From Prevotella sp. tf2-5 (GTDB lineage: Bacteria; Bacteroidota; Bacteroidia; Bacteroidales; Bacteroidaceae): DNA of 64,000 nucleotides. This document shows positions 48,288-55,701 of this stretch, one piece after another. Under the pieces are notes generated by a model. That model had not been told where the DNA came from. It saw nothing but the letters and a program-made list of their open reading frames with translations, and made no database searches. The stretch spans positions 1-64,000 of the forward strand of contig NZ_FOWK01000003.1 in the NCBI RefSeq assembly GCF_900115435.1, written 5' to 3'. Within the stretch, counting starts at the first letter, position 1; every line of letters starts with the position of its first letter. The position numbers and the translations under genes were made by a program.

Positions 48288-48425
48288 ATGTTTAAGAGCC
48301 TGCCACCTGTGAAGGTCGTAGGCTCTATTAAATTGTATGCTGTAGTAGTGGTGTGTATCAGATTCCACATTGCAAAGTGGGAACTTTCATTAAACCCTTC
48401 AGAATGGTGTCTAATTGGCTCCTGA
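48288..48425 (+). CDS. Possible 45-residue plus-strand peptide
   Basis: ATG 48288 opens a short frame (MFKSLPPVKVVGSIKLYAVV... to SEWCLIGS) downstream of the promoter above. Its RNA also forms hairpins: CCAATA/TATTGG (48260-48276) and GAGCCT/AGGCTC (48296-48325). It has a hydrophobic VVVV core, so it could be a small membrane peptide (toxin-like) or the transcript could be a regulatory RNA. Low certainty. Confidence 0.35.
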   Translation: MFKSLPPVKVVGSIKLYAVVVVCIRFHIAKWELSLNPSEWCLIGS

Positions 48426-48560
48426 ATCCGTCTTATCAATAGCCCAACAATCCCAATCCCCTTCGGTGAATGTCTCTTTAACTCGGCAATATCCAACCCA
48501 TCGTTCTTCTTTAGCGTAGAATGTCCGACAAATCATATTTTCACACTCCTTGCACCTCAT
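48411..48560 (-). CDS. Small Cys-rich protein, possible zinc ribbon
   Basis: A 49-residue protein, MRCKECENMICRTFYAKEERW and YCRVKE ending DWDCWAIDKTDSGAN, with CKEC and two more Cys that could bind zinc. ATG 48560 is five bases after the primase stop; same strand. It overlaps the end of the plus-strand peptide by 15 bases. Function unknown. Confidence 0.55.
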   Translation of the reverse strand: MRCKECENMICRTFYAKEERWVGYCRVKETFTEGDWDCWAIDKTDSGAN

Positions 48561-48565
48561 AAGCC

Positions 48566-49786
48566 TTACGAATAAAGTTTGTGTTTTGATACGCAAGTTT
48601 CTTTTGCCTTACGCTTTCGTCCATGGGTGGCAAAATAGAACTCACTATCTGGTATTACTTTAGCATCTTCCACTATCTGCAAATCAAAGACTTCAACCAA
48701 CAGTCTAACGGTTGCATTTGTCTTGATCATGTCGGCTAATATCTGCTCTTGCTCAGTCATTACCTCGCTTATTCGCTGAGGCTCTGTTTCAAGCTCCTTG
48801 CATAACCAATCAGCAATGTCTATCTTTTTTATACGTTCTGCATTGGTGGCATTTAGTTCTAAGATGTCAGACACGACACAACGACAATAAGTTAATTCTG
48901 TTGCTTTCTCTTTCCAATAGTTGTAAGTCTCGCCTGTGGTGTCGGTGTCAGGGAAAAGTATTACCTTTCTCCCTGCCAAAACATTCATCTTATCGGCATT
49001 GATTCCGTATTTACCGCCAGTTGCTAACCAAACATACTTGGGAAATACTGCGGACGCAATAACAGCCGTTTTCTCAGACTCAACCATTGCAACTACCTTA
49101 CCCGGGTACTTCTTCAGAAGATGTTCACCGAATAAGCATTGTTGGAGGTTAAACTCTCCATCTATCAACCCTTGCTTTTTCAGCAAAGAATGAATCCAGT
49201 TGGTTGCTCCGCTGTTATGGGTTCTGTGTCCTGTCTCCGAATCGTAGGACATAATTTTACCCGTTCTGATTCTTTTTTCAACATCTACTTGCCAAAAGAT
49301 AACATCACGGCTCTTTGTTGCGCCTAAATAGTAATCTGCTGCAACTCTTTCGATGGTCTTGATGTCGAACAATCCGCAAAGGAACTCGACGAATTTACTA
49401 CGATAAGAGAAACACTTGATAAGATATTCCTTTGGGATATAACTTGGCGGTGTCGGTGGTGGTGTCGGCTTCAGTAGTCGGATATCGGGCACATTATCGC
49501 CATTTACCTTAAATCGGCTTATGTCAATTCCAACGTTCTTTGCCATTTGTAAGAAGGTGGCAATCCCTATCTTTGTGTTGGTTCTGGTAGCATATCGAAA
49601 TTGGTAGTCAGAATCCTTATAGTTGTAGAGTGGTGAAAGGCTGCTGATAGCATGAAAGATTTCTTTGCCTGCATCACCAAGGTTACTTAGAGCCATGGAG
49701 CCCTTAAACCAATCATCTTCATTGCCAAACAGATTTATCCCACGCTCTGTTATCTCGTTTGCTATCGCTTTGAAATTGTACGTCAT
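48566..49786 (-). CDS. Toprim domain primase-like protein (DUF6371-like)
   Basis: A 406-residue protein with a Toprim-like centre: acidic VAMVESEKTAVIAS and LFPDTDTTGETYNYW, after an N-terminal helical and zinc-less region. This pattern is found in Bacteroidetes mobile elements and in phage-type primases. ATG 49786 (MTYNFKAIANEITERGINLFG) is preferred; a longer frame starts in the iteron region. It sits next to the RepA-like ATPase, suggesting a replication pair. Confidence 0.8.
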   Translation of the reverse strand: MTYNFKAIANEITERGINLFGNEDDWFKGSMALSNLGDAGKEIFHAISSLSPLYNYKDSDYQFRYATRTNTKIGIATFLQMAKNVGIDISRFKVNGDNVPDIRLLKPTPPPTPPSYIPKEYLIKCFSYRSKFVEFLCGLFDIKTIERVAADYYLGATKSRDVIFWQVDVEKRIRTGKIMSYDSETGHRTHNSGATNWIHSLLKKQGLIDGEFNLQQCLFGEHLLKKYPGKVVAMVESEKTAVIASAVFPKYVWLATGGKYGINADKMNVLAGRKVILFPDTDTTGETYNYWKEKATELTYCRCVVSDILELNATNAERIKKIDIADWLCKELETEPQRISEVMTEQEQILADMIKTNATVRLLVEVFDLQIVEDAKVIPDSEFYFATHGRKRKAKETCVSKHKLYS

Positions 49787-49801
49787 AGTGTAGAATTTTA
49801 A

Positions 49802-49942
49802 TTTTACCCTAAATGATATATATTCCTTGCAAGGGTAAAAGGGTAAAAAGAGTGTATATTTATATATAAATATATACACACTAATTTTACCCCTTATTTA
49901 CCAAGGGGAATTTTACCCCTTATTTTACCCCAATTTTACCCC
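49802..49942. repeat. Iteron-like TTTTACCCC repeats, candidate element origin
   Basis: TTTTACCCC occurs at 49885-49893, 49911-49919, 49923-49931 and 49934-49942; TTTTACCC at 49802-49809 and reverse GGGTAAAA at 49833-49840 and 49841-49848. Between them lies an AT-rich near palindrome (49853-49880). The last iterons encode the C terminus and stop of the ATPase. Layout resembles plasmid or phage origins. Confidence 0.7.
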
Positions 49943-51172
49943 GTCCTTTTCAGGGTCTTTAAGTACCCATTTTCCATCAGAATTATTTTCTATATAACCT
50001 TTCTTCTTAGCACTTCTGAATCTTTGTATTGCAGCATTATCTTTTACACCTTCTTTGGCAAATAAATCTATTATTTCTTTATAACTCAAAGATTCATTGT
50101 CGGCAAACATTTTTTGCCATTGCTTTGCTATTTTATCCGTCCTACAGTCCTTTTTCTTCTCAACTTTAACGGTTGAAACGTCGGACACACAAATACTACC
50201 ATCATCGGCAAATTTAAACAAAACTTGTGGCGCAAGTGCTGTGTCATTGCTTTTGTCATGTGTAATACTATGATTGCCGCTGTTTTTATTAAAGTCTGTT
50301 TTGAATATCGTTGTTGCTATTCGGGTAAGTTCAGTACCCATTGCATACCGAAAATTATCATCATTCTTATTGGTATGTAGCATAGCGAATACAGACGTGC
50401 CTTTTTCCACTATCCGTTGTAATAGTTCAATCACTGGTGCGCAATTGTCGTTTGCATCGTCTGTTAGGTCATAGATGCCATCTATAACAACACAATCGTA
50501 ATTATCCATAGCAAACAGACAATCAATAAATGCTATTCGGTCTGCTAACCTTTCCCCTCGCATTTGGTGAAAGATTACACCATGTTTTTCAAGAGGATTG
50601 TTATCAACCATGTTTGCAATACGTCTAAATATTGTCATCTTCTGTTTGCAACTATAATCTCCCTTTTCGGTGTCAATCCACAAGACTTTTTTACAAGGTG
50701 TAAGACAACGTATCCCTGCAAAAGAAGTCTTACCTAACAAAACTCCTACAAAGATTGCAAGAGTAGTGGATTTCCCAGTACCTGGTTTCCCTCCTATGCC
50801 AATTATTTCGCCACTGGGTACACAATCCACCCCAAGGATATTGAAACGGAATTTGGGACTTGTAATTGATTTGTCAAGATCGTTAAACGCTCCCTTATCC
50901 AAGAACTTTATGAAACGCTCAAACATCTTTGGGTCGCTATATCCAAGCGATTCAAATATAATTCTCACGTCTTTGTCCCTATCATTCTTAACAGACATTT
51001 CTTCAAGAATCTTGTTTTTATCTTTAAGTTCTCTCCCAAGCATGGAAATTTTACTTTCACTTTGGGGATTTACATTAGAATCCTTTGCCGATTCGGGAAT
51101 AGTTTGTACCTTTGCATCGTCTGTAAGAACATCGGTGGTGGTTTCGGCTGCTGCCGTTTTTCTTTCTTCCAT
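49925..51172 (-). CDS. RepA-like RecA-fold ATPase of the element
   Basis: A 415-residue protein. The N-terminal ~95 residues are charged and low complexity. Walker A is GKPGTGKSTT (near 133), Walker B VVIDGIYDLTDD, followed by a C-terminal winged-helix region (SYKEIIDLFAKEGVKDNAAIQRFRSAKKKGYI). This matches the RepA/AAA_25-type helicase or loader of mobile elements. It is downstream of two HTH regulators and just upstream of the primase, so replication of the excised element is the inferred role. Confidence 0.82.
   Translation of the reverse strand: MEERKTAAAETTTDVLTDDAKVQTIPESAKDSNVNPQSESKISMLGRELKDKNKILEEMSVKNDRDKDVRIIFESLGYSDPKMFERFIKFLDKGAFNDLDKSITSPKFRFNILGVDCVPSGEIIGIGGKPGTGKSTTLAIFVGVLLGKTSFAGIRCLTPCKKVLWIDTEKGDYSCKQKMTIFRRIANMVDNNPLEKHGVIFHQMRGERLADRIAFIDCLFAMDNYDCVVIDGIYDLTDDANDNCAPVIELLQRIVEKGTSVFAMLHTNKNDDNFRYAMGTELTRIATTIFKTDFNKNSGNHSITHDKSNDTALAPQVLFKFADDGSICVSDVSTVKVEKKKDCRTDKIAKQWQKMFADNESLSYKEIIDLFAKEGVKDNAAIQRFRSAKKKGYIENNSDGKWVLKDPEKDGVKLG
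51083..51114 (+). promoter_or_regulatory. Antisense promoter inside the ATPase gene
   Basis: -33 TTTG (51083-51086) and -7 TACCTTTG (51107-51114), spacing 20 bp, on the plus strand within the first 30 codons of the minus-strand ATPase. TTCGGGAATA...TACCTTTGCATC closely matches the promoter at 48218-48253. Confidence 0.55.
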
Positions 51173-51175
51173 AAG

Positions 51176-51466
51176 CTAAGCCTCCTCCATAAATCTTTTT
51201 ACCTCACTTTCGGCATAAGTTACACGTCTGCCTACAGTTGTGGCTTTTATCTCGCCATCCTTTGTTTTCTTCCATAACGTAGGTTTGGAGATACCAATCA
51301 ATTGACATACTTCATCACGCGAAAGATAACGCTCTGGTCGTGCTTTCTGCCGTTCCTCTTCAATTGTTCTGCGTACTTCATCACGAATCACATCACGTAG
51401 CCAATTCTCTACAATGGGTAGAGCCTCAGCACATAGACTGCTAAGAATAGTATTTGTGTTATTCAT
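51176..51466 (-). CDS. Excisionase-type helix-turn-helix protein 1
   Basis: A 96-residue protein with an HTH_17/MerR-like motif (YLSRDEVCQLIGISKPTLWKKTKDGEIKATTVGRRVTYAESEVKRFME). The N-terminal half is helical and acidic. Such proteins act as excisionases or repressors controlling integrase. It lies between the ATPase (4 bp gap) and another HTH gene (overlap of 8 bp). Confidence 0.85.
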   Translation of the reverse strand: MNNTNTILSSLCAEALPIVENWLRDVIRDEVRRTIEEERQKARPERYLSRDEVCQLIGISKPTLWKKTKDGEIKATTVGRRVTYAESEVKRFMEEA

Positions 51467-51773
51467 GGCTCATTCCGTTTAAAAGGTTATCGATGTCACC
51501 ACGTGCGTACAGAATCTTATAACCTATTTTGCGAGGCTTAAGGATCCCTGCTTTTGTGTATCGCCATACGGTTGTACGACCCACCTTGAGGTATTGGCAG
51601 ACCTCAACGATGCTTAAATACTCGCCATCTGGAATTGGTGAACCATACAGTTTTTTCTCTAGTTCATTTACCAACTCCGTTAGTTCCTCACCTGATAAGC
51701 CTTTAATGGCTTCGATTGCTTTTGCTAAGTTTCCACTAGCATTAGCCAACTGCTGTTTGGTTTTTGTTCTCAT
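51459..51773 (-). CDS. Excisionase-type helix-turn-helix protein 2
   Basis: A 104-residue paralogue: EYLSIVEVCQYLKVGRTTVWRYTKAGILKPRKIGYKILYARGDIDNLLNG. The pair of HTH proteins may form one regulatory unit, such as two subunits of an excision complex. A -7 box (51803-51810) lies 30 bp upstream, making this the first gene of the HTH-HTH-ATPase-primase operon. Confidence 0.85.
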   Translation of the reverse strand: MRTKTKQQLANASGNLAKAIEAIKGLSGEELTELVNELEKKLYGSPIPDGEYLSIVEVCQYLKVGRTTVWRYTKAGILKPRKIGYKILYARGDIDNLLNGMSHE

Positions 51774-51802
51774 ATACTTCTGTGTTTAAAAATATCGCTC
51801 CG

Positions 51803-51810
51803 CAAATATA
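51803..51810 (-). promoter_or_regulatory. -7 box upstream of the element operon
   Basis: TATATTTG on the minus strand, 30 bp from ATG 51773; a TTTG lies 23 bp further upstream, slightly long spacing. Confidence 0.5.
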
Positions 51811-52042
51811 CAACCTAATTAATAGGATGCACGCAAAATTAATGGTAATCTGTGAAACATCAAGGAAAAAAATGCAAGAAAAAGGGATTTCGCCGCAACA
51901 TTTCCAATTTAAAGAAAAAATATTGATGCTGAATATTGTTTTTTCATGGTGTATCTATCTTTGTCTATAAGCAAAAAAAAGGATGCAACGAATAGTTACA
52001 CCCCTTTGAAGATTTAAGCCAGTAGAAAGCCGTTTCTGTGGC

Positions 52043-52266
52043 TCATTCATCGTCTTTCCTATTGAATATAGAATCATCGGGAACAACAACGGTTAAGCCT
52101 TGCCCCTTTGTCTCATATAGTCGTTTGCGCCAGTATTCACGCTTAATTCGCTTTTGTTCATCTACCTTCCGTTGCTCCTCTTTCTGTTGCTCTAATACCT
52201 CAGTTCGCTTTTTCAAAGTATCAAGGTATCTTTGACAGCCTTTAATTGTTCCTGATCAATCTTCAT
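52043..52266 (-). pseudogene. Frameshifted coiled-coil gene
   Basis: From ATG 52266 the frame reads MKIDQEQLKAVKDTLIL then stops. Shifting by one base after about codon 12 gives a long coiled-coil reading (RYLDTLKKRTEVLEQQKEEQ, VDEQKRIKREYWRKR, ending NRKDDE) that stops at 52043. A single lost A in GTCAAAGATACC would join them into about 74 residues. Its start overlaps the upstream gene by four bases (ATGA), so it was a genuine operon member. A sequencing error is the alternative. Confidence 0.6.
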
Positions 52267-52484
52267 TCCTGAATGTCTTTATCTACGGGGTCGTAATCTT
52301 TCCCATCATTAAAAGTAGTGGAATATTCTTCCAAAAACATATTAAGAGTACTCAAGCAGATTTTGAGATTTTCGGCTTGACCTTCAGTCAGTTTGCTTGC
52401 ACATTCGGCTGCATACACATCGGAAAACGCATCTGCAACAGACGCTTTTAACGAATACCATTCACTTTCATTCATTTTAGTCAT
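52263..52484 (-). CDS. Small unknown element protein
   Basis: A 73-residue acidic protein (MTKMNESEWYSLKASVADAF to YDPVDKDIQE), mostly helical with two Cys. It overlaps the frameshifted coiled-coil gene by four bases. Lies between the integrase (downstream end) and the HTH genes. Function unknown. Confidence 0.6.
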   Translation of the reverse strand: MTKMNESEWYSLKASVADAFSDVYAAECASKLTEGQAENLKICLSTLNMFLEEYSTTFNDGKDYDPVDKDIQE

Positions 52485-52683
52485 AATGCTTTAATTTTAA
52501 AAGTTCGACAATAATGTTATTTTACTCGCTTTTTTACTTTGTAAATACTGCACTTTGTTCTAACTGCAAACGCTTTTAAAGTCCTTTGTTTATGAAGGTT
52601 TTAACGTCTCTCATTGTGCTTAACGTATTATTTTATAGACTACTCAAAAGGGTTTTTTCGCTTGTTTAAGTAAAAACAAATTT

Positions 52684-54219
52684 TTAAGCCTCCTTCTTCA
52701 TTTTGATTTCCTTTGCTTTCTTGAATTTATTAAAGATGTCTGTTGCTCTCTCTGTCTTTTTGACCTTCATATACTTTTCATAAGACTTGATTGTGCTGTG
52801 ACCTGATACACTCATTATCTCTCGGTCTGAGAACAACCCGGACTTGTGCAATGATGTTATCATGCTTCTGCGAGTTGTGTGACAACTCACCAACTCCCAA
52901 CGTTGCCGTATCACTCGCCCCTGGTAGTCTCTTTTATAGAGAAAATCTCCGCTATCATGTTCGATTGCATATTCCCTTAGTCGTTTGTAACGTTTGGATT
53001 CTTCACCGTGAAGTTTCTCGCCAGCCTCTACCCTTTTCTTAGTCTCTATAAACCATTGCTCTTTTTCACGTTCCTTTGCAGCTAGTAACGTAACCTCCCA
53101 TTGGTTAAGTGTTGGGACAGATTCAGCCAACATCTTACAAGCCGCCTTTATGCCTCGATTGATTGCGTCACGCTTTAACGGTGGGAAATGGTAGTTGTAT
53201 TTCTCGCAAAGTTCAAATACCCTATCATCCAATATAGGTACTTCTAACTCTGTTTGGGTCTTTTGCTGACGTAGCCGTATAACTGGAGTACCATCTTCAT
53301 TTATGGCAAAGTTATCTCTTGTAAAGTTGCTGTAGTCTGAAACTCGCTGTGCAGAGAAATACCCTAATATCCATAAGTCGCGACATTGTTCAATATGCCC
53401 TGTTAGATTCAATTCGTAAAGTGCATCTATCTCTCCATCCGACAAAACGATTTCAGCACGCTTTTCATCATCCTTCTGCTCATGGGACTTCCAAACTCTA
53501 AGACTTGTTCCGTTACGGTTCTTTCCATCTTCTGCGGCAATGTTACAAAGTTTGCGGAAATGGTTCGTCTGTTGGCTGATTGTAGCCTTCATCAACTCTT
53601 TGCGCTCTAAGTAGGTTATGAAGGCTGTTGCCGTTGTACGGTCTATGTCCTCGAATGTCATAGTTAAATTGTGGCGATATTCGAGAAAGCCTTGTAAATG
53701 TATGCCGAATGTAGTCCACGCGCTAATTGATGATGGTGTGTAACGCTTCTGCTCACCATGCCTGATACTGCCATCCTTAATACCATTTAGAAAGAACTCG
53801 AAATAGTTCCAGATCTGATACAACCGATTCTTTTCTTCATCTGCCTTTGCCTTGACTGCATCCAGTTCACGTTGCCTTACCTCTTCCTCGGCTTTATCGG
53901 AATCTAATCGCACAACTGATTTGATTCTGTCACACAACAGATCCTTACTTCCCTTATTTACCGTTTTAATGCCATCAAAGAAATTTTTGATTACACCATC
54001 AACAATGTCCGTCAATGTCTGCACTTTCTTTCCTTCCTCTGTAGAAAGATACTTTGCAAGATACTTCGCGCCTGATTGAGCCTTAGTCCATTCCACAACA
54101 TCGACTTTGATTTCCGTATTTACATACCATTGCCTGACTCCCAAGGCCGGGCGGTTAATCCTCACATAAAGAGTTGCTGTCCCACTCTTCTTTGTAGTTT
54201 GTAGAAAGAAATTAGCCAT
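52684..54219 (-). CDS. int: Tyrosine recombinase (element integrase)
   Basis: A 511-residue Bacteroidetes-type site-specific integrase. N-terminal arm-binding segment (NFFLQTTKKSGTATLYVRINR), core-binding domain, then catalytic residues: Arg in LGYFSAQRVSDYSNF, HTTRRSMITSLHKSG (HxxR), GHSTIKSYEKYMK with the nucleophile Tyr. It lies 164 bp from the tRNA-Val 3' end, in the same direction as the tRNA genes. Own promoter at 54252-54283. It is expected to recombine the 22-bp core with the chromosomal tRNA-Val end. Confidence 0.93.
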   Translation of the reverse strand: MANFFLQTTKKSGTATLYVRINRPALGVRQWYVNTEIKVDVVEWTKAQSGAKYLAKYLSTEEGKKVQTLTDIVDGVIKNFFDGIKTVNKGSKDLLCDRIKSVVRLDSDKAEEEVRQRELDAVKAKADEEKNRLYQIWNYFEFFLNGIKDGSIRHGEQKRYTPSSISAWTTFGIHLQGFLEYRHNLTMTFEDIDRTTATAFITYLERKELMKATISQQTNHFRKLCNIAAEDGKNRNGTSLRVWKSHEQKDDEKRAEIVLSDGEIDALYELNLTGHIEQCRDLWILGYFSAQRVSDYSNFTRDNFAINEDGTPVIRLRQQKTQTELEVPILDDRVFELCEKYNYHFPPLKRDAINRGIKAACKMLAESVPTLNQWEVTLLAAKEREKEQWFIETKKRVEAGEKLHGEESKRYKRLREYAIEHDSGDFLYKRDYQGRVIRQRWELVSCHTTRRSMITSLHKSGLFSDREIMSVSGHSTIKSYEKYMKVKKTERATDIFNKFKKAKEIKMKKEA

Positions 54220-54251
54220 ACTATTTGAATTTTGCTGTTATAAATCTGTTG

Positions 54252-54283
54252 CAAAGATAGATGTTTATTTTCAGACTACCAAA
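54252..54283 (-). promoter_or_regulatory. Promoter of int
   Basis: -7 TATCTTTG (54252-54259) and -33 TTTG (54280-54283) on the minus strand, spacing 20 bp, 33 bases upstream of the int ATG. The right arm sites begin 13 bp further out. Confidence 0.75.
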
Positions 54284-54295
54284 TAGCAAAAACAC

Positions 54296-54319
54296 AAAAA
54301 TGCAGTAAAAATGCAGTAA
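54296..54319 (+). other. Right integrase arm sites
   Basis: Two overlapping AAAAATGCAGTAA copies (54296-54308, 54307-54319), 11 bp apart (one helical turn). Same orientation as the left pair. Confidence 0.75.
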
Positions 54320-54341
54320 CTCGCTTAACCTCAAAATAGGC

Positions 54342-54374
54342 AGAAAAAGAAAAGTGGCTGAAAATCAACCACTT
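54342..54374 (-). terminator. Element-borne terminator after tRNA-Val
   Basis: AAGTGGCTGA (54352-54361) with TCAACCACTT (54365-54374) and, in the minus direction, a TTTTCTTTTTC run. It ends 5 bp from the att core, so it would stop tRNA transcription before int. Confidence 0.75.
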
Positions 54375-54378
54375 ACGC

Positions 54379-54400
54379 TTTGTGTCGACACTTGGATTCG
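54379..54400. other. Right attachment core (attR)
   Basis: 22 bp identical to 45179-45200, overlapping the last 18 bases of tRNA-Val(GAC). Confidence 0.88.
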
Positions 54401-54456
54401 AACCAAGGACCCCCACCATGTCAAGGTGATACTCTAACCAGCTGAGCTATGCCGAC
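54383..54456 (-). tRNA. tRNA-Val (anticodon GAC)
   Basis: 74 bases on the minus strand: acceptor GTCGGCA/TGTCGAC (one G-U), anticodon loop TTGACAT, T-loop GGTTCGAATCC. Integration target; its final 18 bases came from the element. CCA not encoded. Confidence 0.95.
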
Positions 54457-54464
54457 TTTTTCTG

Positions 54465-54546
54465 TGCGCCTGACAGGACTCGAACCTGCACGTCGTGAAA
54501 CACTAGATCCTAAGTCTAGCGCGTCTACCAATTCCGCCACAGGCGC
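54465..54546 (-). tRNA. tRNA-Leu (anticodon TAG)
   Basis: 82 bases on the minus strand with a class II long variable arm: acceptor GCGCCTG/CAGGCGC, anticodon loop CTTAGGA, T-loop GGTTCGAGTCC. Eight bases before the tRNA-Val, so both come from one transcript. Confidence 0.95.
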
Positions 54547-54579
54547 TTGCAATTTGACGCAGTCTATTGTTTGCGGGTG

Positions 54580-54660
54580 CAAAGGTACGAAAAATTCGAT
54601 TAAGTGAGAACAAAAAAGTGAACTTTTTAGGTCGAGCGTGAGAATTTTATCTAATAAGTG
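54580..54660 (-). promoter_or_regulatory. Promoter region of the tRNA-Leu/Val operon
   Basis: -7 TACCTTTG at 54580-54587. Upstream is a degenerate relative of the promoter palindromes: AAAAAGT-TC-ACTTTTT inside TCTCACGCTCGA...TTCTCACTTAATCG (minus strand). Confidence 0.6.
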
Positions 54661-54675
54661 AGCAAAAACCCCCAT

Positions 54676-55701
54676 TTATTCCGCTAAAAGTTTCCTTGCC
54701 GTCTCGATAATCGTATCAATTCCTTTCATCGTATCCTCATCAGTCAGTTGTACGTTATAGTCCGGGTCAATGCCAAACTCCGTTTGCTGCTTGTCTTTGT
54801 CGTACATCGGACAGGCAGAGAAACGGACACTCCATCCGTTAGGCAGACTGCTACTCATAGGCATGCCAGAGCCTCCTCCTGTATGGTCGCCTACAATCTT
54901 GACGTTAGGCAGTGCTTGCATCATGGATGTAAACTCGTTGGCGGCACTGAATACGGAGCGGTTGGTCAGTACACATACAGGTTTATGCCAACGGATATTA
55001 CTTGACGGCTCCAGATATTGAGGTTCCATACCACTGAAGTCCTGATGACCTTTTCCTGTCTTGTGTTGCATGTAACCTACCAGGGTCTTTTCTTGAACGA
55101 AACGGGCAGCAAGTTTCTCAGCGTTCGTCAAGTCGCCTCCCCCATTGTTACGGATATCAATGATGATACCTTGGCAAAGGGCGAAGTAGGCGAGGACATC
55201 GTCCAGGTTACCCTCACCAATCGGATTCGTGAAAGACTCATAGCGGATATATCCTATATTGTCGTCCAAGACCTTATATTGTAGTCCACTTGATATCTTA
55301 TAGTCCGTCCCTAAGTATTTGCGCTCCAATGAATCACTATAGTTCTTGGGGTAGGCTTCCTGCCAAGTCCAATAGCGGCCATAGTCATAACTGGATGAGA
55401 GATTGACATGTCCGTCCCGTAGTTCTGCAAGCATATCACACAACACTTCAAAGAGTTGAGTCTCTGTCATGTGGTCGTTCACGCGTACCTTATATTTATG
55501 ATACACCTCCAGCCAGTCGAGTCCATACTCATGTTGCTTATAGTCGAAGAAACAATAGTGCTCATCGATAATATGCCATAGTGCCTCGAAGTTGCCTGCT
55601 GGTGTATCCGTTCTTTGCTCCTCATCAACGCAGGAGGAAAACACTACAGGTACTATTAATACTATAGTGACTATAGTAACTATATTAATGATCTTCTTCA
55701 T
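54676..55701 (-). CDS. S41 family peptidase lipoprotein
   Basis: A 341-residue lipoprotein (lipobox VVFSSC) of the S41 tail-specific/C-terminal processing protease family. Visible: LRDGHVNLSS substrate region, IIIDIRNNGGGDLTNAEKLA, and the catalytic Ser in TNRSVFSAANEFTSMMQ; the following GDHTGGGSGMPMSS is typical. Some S41 Bacteroides proteins lack the PDZ domain, as here. Signal peptide is encoded by tandem 9-bp units (IVTIVTIV). ATG 55701 overlaps the DUF3316 stop by four bases. Confidence 0.87.
   Translation of the reverse strand: MKKIINIVTIVTIVLIVPVVFSSCVDEEQRTDTPAGNFEALWHIIDEHYCFFDYKQHEYGLDWLEVYHKYKVRVNDHMTETQLFEVLCDMLAELRDGHVNLSSSYDYGRYWTWQEAYPKNYSDSLERKYLGTDYKISSGLQYKVLDDNIGYIRYESFTNPIGEGNLDDVLAYFALCQGIIIDIRNNGGGDLTNAEKLAARFVQEKTLVGYMQHKTGKGHQDFSGMEPQYLEPSSNIRWHKPVCVLTNRSVFSAANEFTSMMQALPNVKIVGDHTGGGSGMPMSSSLPNGWSVRFSACPMYDKDKQQTEFGIDPDYNVQLTDEDTMKGIDTIIETARKLLAE

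Larger units (their letters stand above)
45179..54400. mobile_element. 9.2-kb integrative element in tRNA-Val(GAC)
   Basis: A 22-bp direct repeat (45179-45200 and 54379-54400) marks the ends; the right copy is the 3' end of an intact tRNA-Val. A tyrosine recombinase lies next to the right end, and AAAAATGCAGTAA sites sit inside both ends. Cargo: replication-type proteins, serine recombinase, HTH regulators, unknown small proteins. All confident genes are on the minus strand. No relaxase, T4SS, capsid or resistance gene seen. Confidence 0.88.

Noticed and set aside
48284..48496. 70-residue minus-strand frame
   Set aside because: Overlaps the better supported Cys-rich gene and the plus-strand promoter unit; composition not protein-like.
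54421..54675. 84-residue minus-strand frame
   Set aside because: It covers both tRNA genes and their promoter.
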